Positions 1-6,782 of a stretch of DNA of 22,387 nt are shown piece after piece. The stretch is from an uncultured Acidimicrobiaceae bacterium. GTDB lineage: Bacteria; Actinomycetota; Acidimicrobiia; Acidimicrobiales; Ilumatobacteraceae. The DNA lies in assembly GCA_903934195.1 (NCBI GenBank), contig CAIZMV010000304.1:1-22387 (forward strand), read 5' to 3'. The stretch's first letter is position 1; every line of letters begins with the position of its first letter. The position numbers were made by a program, and so were the translations under genes. The notes under the pieces are model-generated. The model was not told the origin of the DNA and did no database searches. It saw nothing but the letters and a program-made list of their open reading frames with translations.

Positions 1-60
1 ATCGCGACCGCTGTATTAGATAGCGTGTCTCGGGTGCGGATGGCTCATCGTCCGCAATGA
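1..60 (+). CDS. coaBC: Probable C-terminal end of CoaBC (phosphopantothenoylcysteine decarboxylase / phosphopantothenate-cysteine ligase), partial
   Basis: Frame 1 is open from the window edge to a TGA at 58-60 and encodes about 19 residues (IATAVLDSVSRVRMAHRPQ). The other two plus frames stop within the first 21 bases. The pattern of small residues followed by a VLDSV-type helix resembles the last helix of CoaBC/Dfp proteins. In many Actinobacteria coaBC lies immediately before metK and priA, which is the order seen here. The stop is 13 bases before the metK start, fitting one operon. The identification rests on a very short tail plus gene order, so it is an inference; it could be the end of an unrelated gene. 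Confidence 0.45.
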   Translation: MATAVLDSVSRVRMAHRPQ

Positions 61-73
61 TGAAGGAGTCCCC

Positions 74-1267
74 TTGAGAAATTTCACTTTTACGTCTGAG
101 AGCGTGACCGAGGGTCACCCGGACAAGATGGCAGACCAGGTTTCAGACTCAGTTCTTGACGCGTTGTTGACCATCGATCCTCACAGCCGTGTTGCATGCG
201 AGACATTGTTGACCACTGGTCTCTGTGTTGTATCTGGTGAGATCACTACAGACGCGTACGTTGACATTCCAGCTATTGCTCGTGCCGCAATCAAGCGAAT
301 CGGCTACGACGATGCCGCATACGGTTTCGATGGAAACACTTGTGGTGTTGTCGTTGCGCTTGACGCACAAAGCCCTGACATTGCACAAGGTGTTGACATC
401 AGTGAAGAACAGCGCAGTGGAAAAAGCGGCGAAGACATCATTAATGGCCAGGGTGCTGGTGACCAAGGAATGATGTTTGGGTATGCCTGCAACGACACGC
501 CTGACCTCATGCCTCTTCCTATCTGGTTGGCACATCGTCTCGCAGAGCGTCTGACTGAAGTACGTAAGAGCGGACTCATCCCGTACCTTCGTCCAGACGG
601 TAAGACCCAAGTCACGTTTGAGTACGTTGACGGTCGCCCAGTCAAATTGTCGACAGTTCTTATCTCCACACAACACCGTGATGGCGTTAGTCGTGAAACT
701 GAAATCCGCCCAGACCTGATCGAGCAAGTAATCATGCCGATCATTCCTGCTGCGTTTGCTGATGACAATCCTGCTATTTACATCAACCCAACAGGCAAGT
801 TCGTTCTTGGTGGGCCACACGCAGACACTGGTCTTACTGGTCGCAAGATCATTGTTGACACGTACGGCGGTATGGGTCGTCATGGTGGCGGAGCATTCTC
901 TGGTAAAGATCCTTCAAAGGTTGACCGCTCTGCTGCATACGCGGCTCGTTGGGTTGCAAAGCATGTAGTTGCAAGTGGCGCTGCTGAAAAGTGTGAAGTA
1001 CAAGTGGCATATGCCATTGGTATGTCACAACCAATCAGCATCTTGGTTGAAACATTTGGAACTAACACCGTTAGTGAAGAGTCAATTGAAAAAGCTGTTC
1101 GTGACGTATTCGACCTTCGTCCAGGCGCAATCGTTCGTGACCTTGACTTGAAGCGTCCTATCTATGCAAAGACCGCAGCGTATGGTCACTTCGGTCGTCC
1201 AGAGCCAGAATTCACTTGGGAAGCCTTGTCGCGTCTGTCTGATTTCAAGGCCGCTGTCAAACTCTGA
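74..1267 (+). CDS. metK: S-adenosylmethionine synthetase (methionine adenosyltransferase)
   Basis: Cytosolic enzyme making S-adenosylmethionine from methionine and ATP, the methyl donor for the two methyltransferases in this window among others. The 397-residue product has the usual family length. Visible motifs are GHPDK (residues 14-18, ATP/methionine site), GAGDQGMMFGYA (127-138) and the phosphate-binding loop GGGAFSGKD (271-279). The start is TTG at 74, supported by a GAAGGAG ribosome-binding site at 62-68 and by the family-typical N-terminus (FTSESVTEGHPDK). The stop TGA at 1265-1267 overlaps the probable CTG start of priA. The identification is secure. Confidence 0.98.
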   Translation: MRNFTFTSESVTEGHPDKMADQVSDSVLDALLTIDPHSRVACETLLTTGLCVVSGEITTDAYVDIPAIARAAIKRIGYDDAAYGFDGNTCGVVVALDAQSPDIAQGVDISEEQRSGKSGEDIINGQGAGDQGMMFGYACNDTPDLMPLPIWLAHRLAERLTEVRKSGLIPYLRPDGKTQVTFEYVDGRPVKLSTVLISTQHRDGVSRETEIRPDLIEQVIMPIIPAAFADDNPAIYINPTGKFVLGGPHADTGLTGRKIIVDTYGGMGRHGGGAFSGKDPSKVDRSAAYAARWVAKHVVASGAAEKCEVQVAYAIGMSQPISILVETFGTNTVSEESIEKAVRDVFDLRPGAIVRDLDLKRPIYAKTAAYGHFGRPEPEFTWEALSRLSDFKAAVKL

Positions 1268-3021
1268 GCAATCAGTCGCCACTCGTTGCGTCGGTAGTTC
1301 CGGACGTATCGGGTATCGACAAGGTCTTTGATTACCTCATACCCACTGATCTCGAAAATCGAGCTGTTGTAGGTGCGCGTATTCGCATCATGCTTAATGG
1401 GCGTCGTGTCGGTGGGTGGATAACACACGTTTCTCGTTACGGCGAGGGCGGTGATTCTGCGGTTTCGCTTGAACGCCTCATGCCGATTGTGTCTGTGTCG
1501 GGAATGGGCGTTGAGCCAGACCTGATTCCATTGACAAAATGGATTTCAGAACGATGGTGGGGGTCGTGGCGTTCAGTGTTGTCTAGTGCATCTGCACCAC
1601 GTGTGCGAGAGCGAGTAGTCCACAGCCGTCGAAATAGTTCTCAGGACATCGGCTCAGATGCAGTCTCTGATGCTGCGTTTGAACTATTTCAATCGGGCGG
1701 TGGGTTGCTTGTTATTCCGCCTGCATTGTCTGCACTCGCGGTAGTGCTTCGGCTTGCATCTGTTGGCCCAGTACTTGTTGTATGTCCTTCACAGAAAATG
1801 GCATCAATGGGTGCAGCATTTCTTCGCCGCAAGGGGTTGAGCACTGCATTGGTTCCTGATGAATGGGACAGTGCGCGTGGCGGGGTTGATGTAGTCATTG
1901 GCACGCGTTCAGGGGTCTTTGCGCCATGCCCTGAATTAACTGCAATAGTCGTCATCGATGAGCACGATGAACTGTTGAAAGAAGAACGCTCTCCTGCATG
2001 GGATGCAACAGCAGTAGCGAGCGAGCGTGCGCGTCAGGCTGGAATTCCTTTCATTTGCACTTCTGCTGTCCCATCAGCCCAGTCGCTACATGTCCGAAGC
2101 GAGAACACAGTTCATGTGCTGGCAAAGAATGGTTGGCCCCAGATTGTTGTTGTGAATCTTTCAGATGTGCCCGTTGCGCAGTCATTGCTCTCTAGTGAGT
2201 TGCTGGAAGCTGTTGGAACATCTGGCGATACAACAGTGTGTGTTCTTAACACGAAAGGGAAGGCTCGACTTATTGTCTGCAAGTCGTGTCGTCATGTTCA
2301 GGCGTGTCCGACGTGCACGTCATTGTTGACATACGACGACGCTAATAATTTGTGGTGTGTGCGTTGCCAAGAATCCCATGGCGGCGTTTGTTTGGCGTGT
2401 GGACGTGCAGCATTCACCGTGCCGCGCGGGGGCGTGTCGCAGTTGGTGTCTCAGATTCAGGCTTCAACTCGTAACCCTGTGATTGAGATTTCATCTGACT
2501 CGCCCGATGACTGGAGCAAGGGAACTGTGTTTATTGGTACCGAGGCAGTGCTCCATCGCATACCCTCAGCAGACACCGTTGTATTCGCTGATATTGATCG
2601 CGACCTCGGAGCTCCTCGAATGACAGGTGCACATGAAGTGCTTTCAATGATTGCGAAGGCAGCACGCATGGTGGGGGCTAAGGGAAAACTTGTAATTCAG
2701 ACGCGACAAATTGATAACCCACTAATTTTTGCGTTGTCTCAACCAAATGTGTCCCTTGCATTGCAGAAATGGAGTGATGATGATTCCGCTCAAAGACGTG
2801 CAATGACCCTTCCGCCTTTCGGCGCCATAGCACGAGTCTCTGTCACGGCCCCTCGATCAATTACAGAGATCACTTTGCCGGCCGGGGTCAACACGGCACG
2901 TGATGATGATGCCTTTCTTCTTCGTGCACCATCTCGAATTGAACTTGACGCTGCAGTTGCGTTACTTCGCGAAGAATTCGGTACCGCTGTACGTATCCAT
3001 ATTGATCCGTACCGTTTCTAA
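1264..3021 (+). CDS. priA: PriA (primosomal protein N'), actinobacterial helicase-dead type, probable CTG start
   Basis: PriA binds stalled forks and helps reload the replisome. The first ATG (1390) would remove about 42 residues, but the same frame upstream encodes a conserved PriA N-terminal segment (VVPDVSGIDKVFDYLIP, then VGARIRIMLNGRRVGGW). It is closed by a TGA at 1240-1242, and no ATG, GTG or TTG lies between. The only plausible start is CTG at 1264, overlapping the metK stop as CTGA, which gives 585 residues. Counting from CTG, eight zinc-ligand cysteines are kept (339, 342, 348, 351, 365, 368, 376, 379). The Walker A lysine loop is absent and the DEAH-like box reads IDEHDE (231-236), as is typical of actinobacterial PriA thought to lack helicase activity. 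It ends tail-to-tail with the next gene, overlapping by 4 bases. Identity is sure; the start is inferred. Confidence 0.9.
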   Translation: MSNQSPLVASVVPDVSGIDKVFDYLIPTDLENRAVVGARIRIMLNGRRVGGWITHVSRYGEGGDSAVSLERLMPIVSVSGMGVEPDLIPLTKWISERWWGSWRSVLSSASAPRVRERVVHSRRNSSQDIGSDAVSDAAFELFQSGGGLLVIPPALSALAVVLRLASVGPVLVVCPSQKMASMGAAFLRRKGLSTALVPDEWDSARGGVDVVIGTRSGVFAPCPELTAIVVIDEHDELLKEERSPAWDATAVASERARQAGIPFICTSAVPSAQSLHVRSENTVHVLAKNGWPQIVVVNLSDVPVAQSLLSSELLEAVGTSGDTTVCVLNTKGKARLIVCKSCRHVQACPTCTSLLTYDDANNLWCVRCQESHGGVCLACGRAAFTVPRGGVSQLVSQIQASTRNPVIEISSDSPDDWSKGTVFIGTEAVLHRIPSADTVVFADIDRDLGAPRMTGAHEVLSMIAKAARMVGAKGKLVIQTRQIDNPLIFALSQPNVSLALQKWSDDDSAQRRAMTLPPFGAIARVSVTAPRSITEITLPAGVNTARDDDAFLLRAPSRIELDAAVALLREEFGTAVRIHIDPYRF

Positions 3022-3659
3022 CGTGTGGTTTTAACCTCAAGAACACGAAACCCATTGCGACTAGCAAGTCGAGTGGTGGGGTAGCTCAGGTCGGTCATCC
3101 ATTGCGACAAAGAATCCGCCCCTAAGTTTTTGTTGACAACAAGGTAGGCGGTCCCATCCGCATCTAGTCGCGCAAGCCACAGTTCAAGCAGTTCGTGCAA
3201 TGCAGATTTACCGATGCGAATCGGAGGATTCGACCAAATTGCTGCAAACGTGATTGATGGGTCAACCTCGTCGGGGGCCTTCACGACAACGTTTGTGAGA
3301 CCATTTCGCGCGGCATTTTCTACGCACATGTCGCGAGCGCGCTTGTTTGTGTCTATCGCGTAGATGATGCATGCCGGGTAGCGGACTGCGAGAGTGAGCG
3401 CAATTGCGCCAGAGCCACAGCCGATGTCGCAGAGAAACGAACCAGGATCAATTGGTGCACAATCATGTTTAGCCATTACTTCCAGAAAGACTGACGTGCC
3501 TTTGTCGAGGCCGTGCTGGCTAAAGACGCCCGCGTCCGTGGAAAGCGTTAACTCGCCATCAGCACCGGTGACAGCAAATTCTTTGCGACGTGACTCGGCT
3601 TGTGGCGATTCCGAAAAATAGTGCTGGGGGTCTGATGATGAGGGGGTGTTCTTTGGCAT
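3018..3659 (-). CDS. RsmC/YbxB-like class I SAM-dependent methyltransferase
   Basis: A 213-residue Rossmann methyltransferase. The SAM-binding motif I is DIGCGSG (78-84) and the catalytic-type motif is NPPIRIGK (144-151). The start PQHYFSESPQ and the segment TDAGVFSQHGLDKG match the MTS/RsmC family, including B. subtilis YbxB, whose members methylate guanine N2 in rRNA; the actual substrate here is not shown by sequence. It starts at ATG 3659-3657 with GGAG five bases upstream on the minus strand, inside the 5' end of def. The stop (TAG, 3020-3018) interlocks with the priA stop by 4 bases. Family is secure, substrate is inference. Confidence 0.88.
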   Translation of the reverse strand: MPKNTPSSSDPQHYFSESPQAESRRKEFAVTGADGELTLSTDAGVFSQHGLDKGTSVFLEVMAKHDCAPIDPGSFLCDIGCGSGAIALTLAVRYPACIIYAIDTNKRARDMCVENAARNGLTNVVVKAPDEVDPSITFAAIWSNPPIRIGKSALHELLELWLARLDADGTAYLVVNKNLGADSLSQWMTDLSYPTTRLASRNGFRVLEVKTTR

Positions 3660-4212
3660 GTTGTCTCCGCAGGTAGCCTTTCAGATTGTGGCCTATGACA
3701 TTCGCACCTTCGGAGATCCAGTTCTCACTTCAGTAGCTGAGCAAGTCGAGAATATCGACGGCAAGATCGTGCGCCTGTCCCAGGCAATGCTTCAAGCTAT
3801 GTACCAAGCACCAGGTCTCGGATTAGCGGCTCCTCAAATTGGAGTGCAGAAACAGATTTTTGTGTACGACGTCGACGGTGAACCTGTGACTTTGTTGAAC
3901 CCTCGCATAGTCGAATCACGAGGCGAGTGGGTGTACGACGAGGGGTGTTTGTCAATTCCCGGACTGTATGTGGAAATGCTTCGTCCGAAAGAAGTGTTGC
4001 TCGAAGCAGTTGACCTTGGTGGAAACACAATCCAGATCGAGGCCGACGAATTACTGGCTCGCTTATTCCAACACGAACTTGACCACTTGAATGGGGTCTT
4101 GATGTTCGAACGTATGACTCCAGACCAACGTGAAGAAGCGCTGACTGAATACAAGCGTATTGCTGATGGGGGCACCTCTGAAGGAGAGACCCGCCATATC
4201 GGATTGAAGTAG
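3658..4212 (+). CDS. def: Peptide deformylase
   Basis: Metalloenzyme that removes the formyl group from the initiator methionine of nascent proteins. All three family motifs are present: GLGLAAPQ (residues 53-60), EGCLS (95-99, Cys metal ligand) and QHELDH (138-143, two His ligands and catalytic Glu). I chose ATG 3658 because AGGGGGTG at 3641-3648 lies 9 bases upstream and resembles a strong ribosome-binding site. GTG 3688 is a real alternative, giving a more family-typical N-terminus just before FGDPVL, and ATG 3646 is in frame further upstream. With ATG 3658 the start shares the bases CATG with the divergent methyltransferase start. Fmt follows after 2 bases, so deformylation and formylation are encoded together. 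Confidence 0.96.
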   Translation: MLSPQVAFQIVAYDIRTFGDPVLTSVAEQVENIDGKIVRLSQAMLQAMYQAPGLGLAAPQIGVQKQIFVYDVDGEPVTLLNPRIVESRGEWVYDEGCLSIPGLYVEMLRPKEVLLEAVDLGGNTIQIEADELLARLFQHELDHLNGVLMFERMTPDQREEALTEYKRIADGGTSEGETRHIGLK

Positions 4213-4214
4213 TC

Positions 4215-5099
4215 ATGACCCGTGAGGCTCGACCTCTCGTGTTTCTCGGCACTCCAATCGCTGCTGCCACTGTTCTGTCGGAGTTGATTCGAAATGGTTT
4301 TGAAATAGCTCATGTCGTGACTCGCGCCGACGCCAGACGTGGGCGAGGCTCGTCTACAACTCCAAGTCCGGTGAAGCAGATTGCCATCGAGAATTCCATA
4401 AGCGTGTCGCACGACATGACGTGGTTACAGGAAAACTCCAATCGAGATCTGCTTGGTGTAGTCGTTGCGTACGGCAAGATCATTCCTTCATCTGTTTTGT
4501 CCCACATTCCGATGGTCAACATTCACTTTTCATTGTTGCCACGTTGGCGCGGAGCTGCTCCTGTAGAACGTGCGATATTGGCGGGGGATATGCGTACTGG
4601 GGTGTGCATCATGAATGTCGAGGAAACTCTCGATACCGGTGTTGTCTTTGCTCGCCGCGAAATAGACATTCTGGGAACGCACACAACTGAGAATCTCACA
4701 GCCGATCTTGCTGTCGTGGGCGGACAACTGCTTGTTGACACGTTGAACGACGGACTTGGAATAGGTATCCCGCAGCAAGGCGAGACAACGTATGCAACAA
4801 AGGTCAGCACTGACGAACTTCGTCTCGATTGGAATGTCTCGAGTATTGACGTGCTGCGTAGAGTCCGAGCAGTGCGTTCCTACACAATGGTTGGTCCGCA
4901 GCGACTCAAAATTATCCATGCAGAACCATTACAAGACCCAGTGAAACTACATCCGGGGCTGTGTGATGCTGCCGGAATAGTGGGTACGCGTGATGGAGCG
5001 GTTCGACTGGTGTCTGTTCAACCCGAGGGGAAAGCCGTGATGGATGCTGCTTCATGGTTACGTGGCCGTAGCGGCCAAGAAATCATTCAATTCTCCTAA
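4215..5099 (+). CDS. fmt: Methionyl-tRNA formyltransferase
   Basis: Transfers formyl from 10-formyltetrahydrofolate to Met-tRNA(fMet), the step later reversed by the adjacent deformylase. The product has 294 residues, slightly shorter than the usual 305-320. The N-terminal catalytic domain has the Asn-His-Asp triad: N102 and H104 in VNIHFSLLPRWRGAAP, and D140 in NVEETLDTGVV. The GTP-like loop GTPIAAATVL is near residue 12. The C-terminal OB-like domain is present but compact. ATG 4215 is 2 bases after the def stop with little ribosome-binding sequence, suggesting translational coupling. The usual actinobacterial followers (rsmB, rpe) are absent and hisG comes next. Confidence 0.96.
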   Translation: MTREARPLVFLGTPIAAATVLSELIRNGFEIAHVVTRADARRGRGSSTTPSPVKQIAIENSISVSHDMTWLQENSNRDLLGVVVAYGKIIPSSVLSHIPMVNIHFSLLPRWRGAAPVERAILAGDMRTGVCIMNVEETLDTGVVFARREIDILGTHTTENLTADLAVVGGQLLVDTLNDGLGIGIPQQGETTYATKVSTDELRLDWNVSSIDVLRRVRAVRSYTMVGPQRLKIIHAEPLQDPVKLHPGLCDAAGIVGTRDGAVRLVSVQPEGKAVMDAASWLRGRSGQEIIQFS

Positions 5100-5117
5100 C
5101 TCTTCGTAAAACCATCC

Positions 5118-5145
5118 TTGTGCCGAAGGGTTGTCTCGCTAGCCT
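5118..5145 (+). promoter_or_regulatory. Possible leaderless promoter for hisG
   Basis: TTGTGC (5118-5123) and TAGCCT (5140-5145, of the TANNNT type common in Actinobacteria) are separated by 16 bases. Transcription would begin about 7 bases after the -10, which is at the GTG start codon 5152. No ribosome-binding sequence precedes that GTG, consistent with a leaderless message. This is pattern matching only. Confidence 0.35.
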
Positions 5146-5151
5146 CATCTC

Positions 5152-6024
5152 GTGCTGAAAATTGTCTTACCCAAGGGGTCATTAGAGACCGCAACGCTCG
5201 CTCTGTTTGACGCAGCTGATCTCACAGTGGTGCGTTCGTCTTCTGTTGAATACAAAGCATCTATCGATGATCCTCGTGTTGAGTCAGTCAGAATCCTTCG
5301 TCCCCAAGAAATTGCCTCGTATGTTCAAGAAGGTCTGTTTGATCTTGGCATCACCGGTCGCGACTGGGTTGAAGAAACATCAAGTGATGTTGTCAGTCTC
5401 GGAGAGCTTCGCTACTCAAAAGCTACGTCTCAGCCAGTACGTGTTGTTGTTGCAGTTGCAGACTCTTCACCTGCTCAGTCTGCGAAAGATTTGAAAGACG
5501 GAGTACGTGTCACCACTGAATATCCGGAAATGACTCGCCGTTATTTCGCAGAGCGCGGCATAAAAGCTGATATTCGTCTTAGCTATGGCGCCAGCGAAGC
5601 AAAGATTCCAGATATCGCTGATTGTGTGGTCGATATCACTGAGACAGGTCGAGCATTGCGCGCTTCTGGTCTTCGCATTATTGACACCGTTCTCACTAGC
5701 TATACGGAACTGATAGCTAATAAGGATTCATACGCCGATCCAGTGAAGCGTCACGCCATGGAGCAGCTAATGACATTGCTGACTGGCACGCTTGAAGCTC
5801 GAGACAAAGTGCTGTTGAAATTGAATGTGGCAGAGACATCGCTCGACGCAGTGCTTGCACTGTTGCCAGCAGCAAAGTCTCCCACGGTGTCGCGACTTGC
5901 CTCTGGTGACGTAGCTGTTGAATCGGTTGTTCCAAAGCGAGGTATCAACACTTTGATTCCTGATCTCATCGATGCTGGCGCCTCAGACTTGCTTGAAATT
6001 CCAATTTCAAAAATCATCCACTAG
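5152..6024 (+). CDS. hisG: ATP phosphoribosyltransferase, long (HisZ-independent) form
   Basis: Catalyses the first, feedback-inhibited step of histidine biosynthesis, joining ATP and PRPP. The 290-residue length indicates the long form. The N-terminal LKIVLPKGSLE start, GITGRDW (about residue 70) and the PRPP-site region GASEAKIPDIADCVVDITETG-like (about 147-166) are family features. The last 75 residues or so, ending in VPKRGINTLIPDLIDAGASD, form the regulatory domain that binds histidine, so no HisZ partner is expected. The start is GTG with no clear ribosome-binding site. No other his gene is visible; hisE, often adjacent in Actinobacteria, is not here. The cold-shock-like gene begins 3 bases after its stop. 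Confidence 0.96.
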   Translation: MLKIVLPKGSLETATLALFDAADLTVVRSSSVEYKASIDDPRVESVRILRPQEIASYVQEGLFDLGITGRDWVEETSSDVVSLGELRYSKATSQPVRVVVAVADSSPAQSAKDLKDGVRVTTEYPEMTRRYFAERGIKADIRLSYGASEAKIPDIADCVVDITETGRALRASGLRIIDTVLTSYTELIANKDSYADPVKRHAMEQLMTLLTGTLEARDKVLLKLNVAETSLDAVLALLPAAKSPTVSRLASGDVAVESVVPKRGINTLIPDLIDAGASDLLEIPISKIIH

Positions 6025-6027
6025 CTG

Positions 6028-6249
6028 ATGCAGTCGGAAGAGTTGAGCGAAGAACTCAGAGGTACTGTCACATCGTTTAATGATGCGCACGGCCTAGGAG
6101 AAATCACAGATTCTGCTTCTGTCGTGTGGCCATTTCATTGCGTGTCGATTGCCGATGGGTCTCGCACCGTTGAAGTCGGACAAGCCGTTATGTTTCGCAA
6201 CGGCTTTCGCGTAGCGCGCCCAGAGGCTGTCTCTATTCGTTCGGTGTAG
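6028..6249 (+). CDS. Small degenerate cold-shock-domain-like protein
   Basis: A 73-residue product beginning 3 bases after hisG. Residues 11-70 follow the layout of a cold-shock domain: GTVTSFNDAHGLGEI in place of GTVKWFNxxKGFGFI, then VVWPFHCVSI in place of VFVHxSAI, then a GQAVMFRNGF strand and a closing PEAVSI. Most aromatic RNP1/RNP2 residues that stack on nucleic acid are missing, so RNA or DNA binding cannot be assumed. The 3' end overlaps the convergent DUF1844 gene by 17 bases. Its position suggests co-transcription with hisG. The fold assignment is moderately sure; the role is unknown. Confidence 0.7.
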   Translation: MQSEELSEELRGTVTSFNDAHGLGEITDSASVVWPFHCVSIADGSRTVEVGQAVMFRNGFRVARPEAVSIRSV

Positions 6250-6583
6250 CCGGAGACGATTTCTGAACAAACACCAGGCGTATGTTCCCAAGAGCTGCCA
6301 CCAAAGTGTCGTGATGTTCACCCAGGCGTTCTCCTAGGCCATCAACAAGGAGCCCAAGGGCATCGATTGCCACCTGGGCGTCTGCGAGACGAACTGGTTC
6401 CGCAGACAGATGAATAGCTGCCAATTCAAAGAGGCCCATGGCATGGTTGGCCACAACGATGGCTGCTGGCACTTCTGCGAGGCGCCGACGGGCTTCGGCG
6501 ACAGCCTCGAGGGCTTCGGCGGTGCCTTCGTCCATTTCTGGCTTTGGGGATTCTGTGGGGGGCATGGTGTGGTCAGAGCTCAT
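6233..6583 (-). CDS. DUF1844 family protein
   Basis: A 116-residue protein of unknown function. The first 25 or so residues are polar and probably disordered, followed by an Ala/Glu/Arg-rich helix (about 26-40). From about residue 45 the pattern GLFELAAIHLS, LADAQVAIDALGLLVDGLGERL and a closing LGNIRLVFVQ matches the helical DUF1844 domain. In Actinobacteria DUF1844 genes often lie next to infC, as here. It is transcribed away from infC, with 195 bases between its start and the probable infC start. A TAGGGT -10-like element 9 bases upstream suggests a nearly leaderless transcript. No catalytic motif is visible. Confidence 0.75.
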   Translation of the reverse strand: MSSDHTMPPTESPKPEMDEGTAEALEAVAEARRRLAEVPAAIVVANHAMGLFELAAIHLSAEPVRLADAQVAIDALGLLVDGLGERLGEHHDTLVAALGNIRLVFVQKSSPATPNE

Positions 6584-6591
6584 GTGCCGAT

Positions 6592-6597
6592 ACCCTA
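6592..6597 (-). promoter_or_regulatory. Possible -10 element for the DUF1844 gene
   Basis: Read on the minus strand the element is TAGGGT (TANNNT type), with 8 bases between it and the ATG at 6583. A transcript from it would have a 5' leader of only about 2 bases. I did not find a convincing -35. Weak, pattern only. Confidence 0.25.
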
Positions 6598-6672
6598 ACT
6601 GGCGTCAACTGAGCGAAGTGGGGCATTTGCCCCCACCGGTCCAGCCATTAGGTTGCGACAGGTCGAGAAGGC

Positions 6673-6757
6673 GAGCGATTCTGTCGCTCTGTGTCTGCTT
6701 TGCGCAATGGCGCAACATATCGCATCTTGCGGTATTGATACAGAGGAGGGCTTGCCC
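6673..6757 (+). promoter_or_regulatory. Structured infC leader: three tandem hairpins followed by AGGAGG
   Basis: Three non-overlapping stems occur in 63 bases. GAGCGA 6673-6678 pairs with TCGCTC 6684-6689. TTGCGC 6700-6705 pairs with GCGCAA 6710-6715. ATATCGCA 6717-6724 pairs with TGCGGTAT 6728-6735 (8 pairs, one G-U). A consensus AGGAGG follows at 6744-6749. IF3-L35-L20 operons in several bacteria are controlled through their leaders by L20 or IF3, so this may be an autoregulatory leader. A further hairpin (6618-6623 with 6631-6636) lies upstream. The pairing is directly visible; regulatory function is inferred. Confidence 0.5.
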
Positions 6758-6758
6758 A

Positions 6759-6782
6759 TTGCTTAGAAGTGAACAGTCATAG
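6759..6782 (+). CDS. Possible 7-codon leader ORF ahead of infC
   Basis: TTG at 6759 lies 9 bases after AGGAGG (6744-6749) and opens a frame of seven sense codons (M L R S E Q S) ending in TAG at 6780-6782. The stop overlaps the probable infC ATA start (6779-6781) as ATAG. It could deliver ribosomes to the weak infC start by coupling. The ORF is short enough to arise by chance; no homology argument is possible. Confidence 0.25.
   Translation: MLRSEQS

Noticed and set aside
35..56. Hairpin TGCGGA/TCCGCA before metK as a SAM riboswitch
   Set aside because: A single 6-bp stem lying within the probable coaBC end; none of the multi-helix SAM riboswitch architecture is visible.
304..768. 154-codon minus-strand frame inside metK
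   Set aside because: Second antisense shadow of metK without motif, ribosome-binding site or homology pattern.
149..883. 244-codon open frame on the minus strand opposite metK
   Set aside because: It has no recognisable motif, covers the strongly conserved metK on the other strand, and looks like a shadow frame of regular codon usage.
6758..6766. ATT 8 bases after AGGAGG as the infC start, as in E. coli
   Set aside because: In frame with infC but followed by GCT TAG, with a second stop at 6770-6772, so it cannot initiate IF3.
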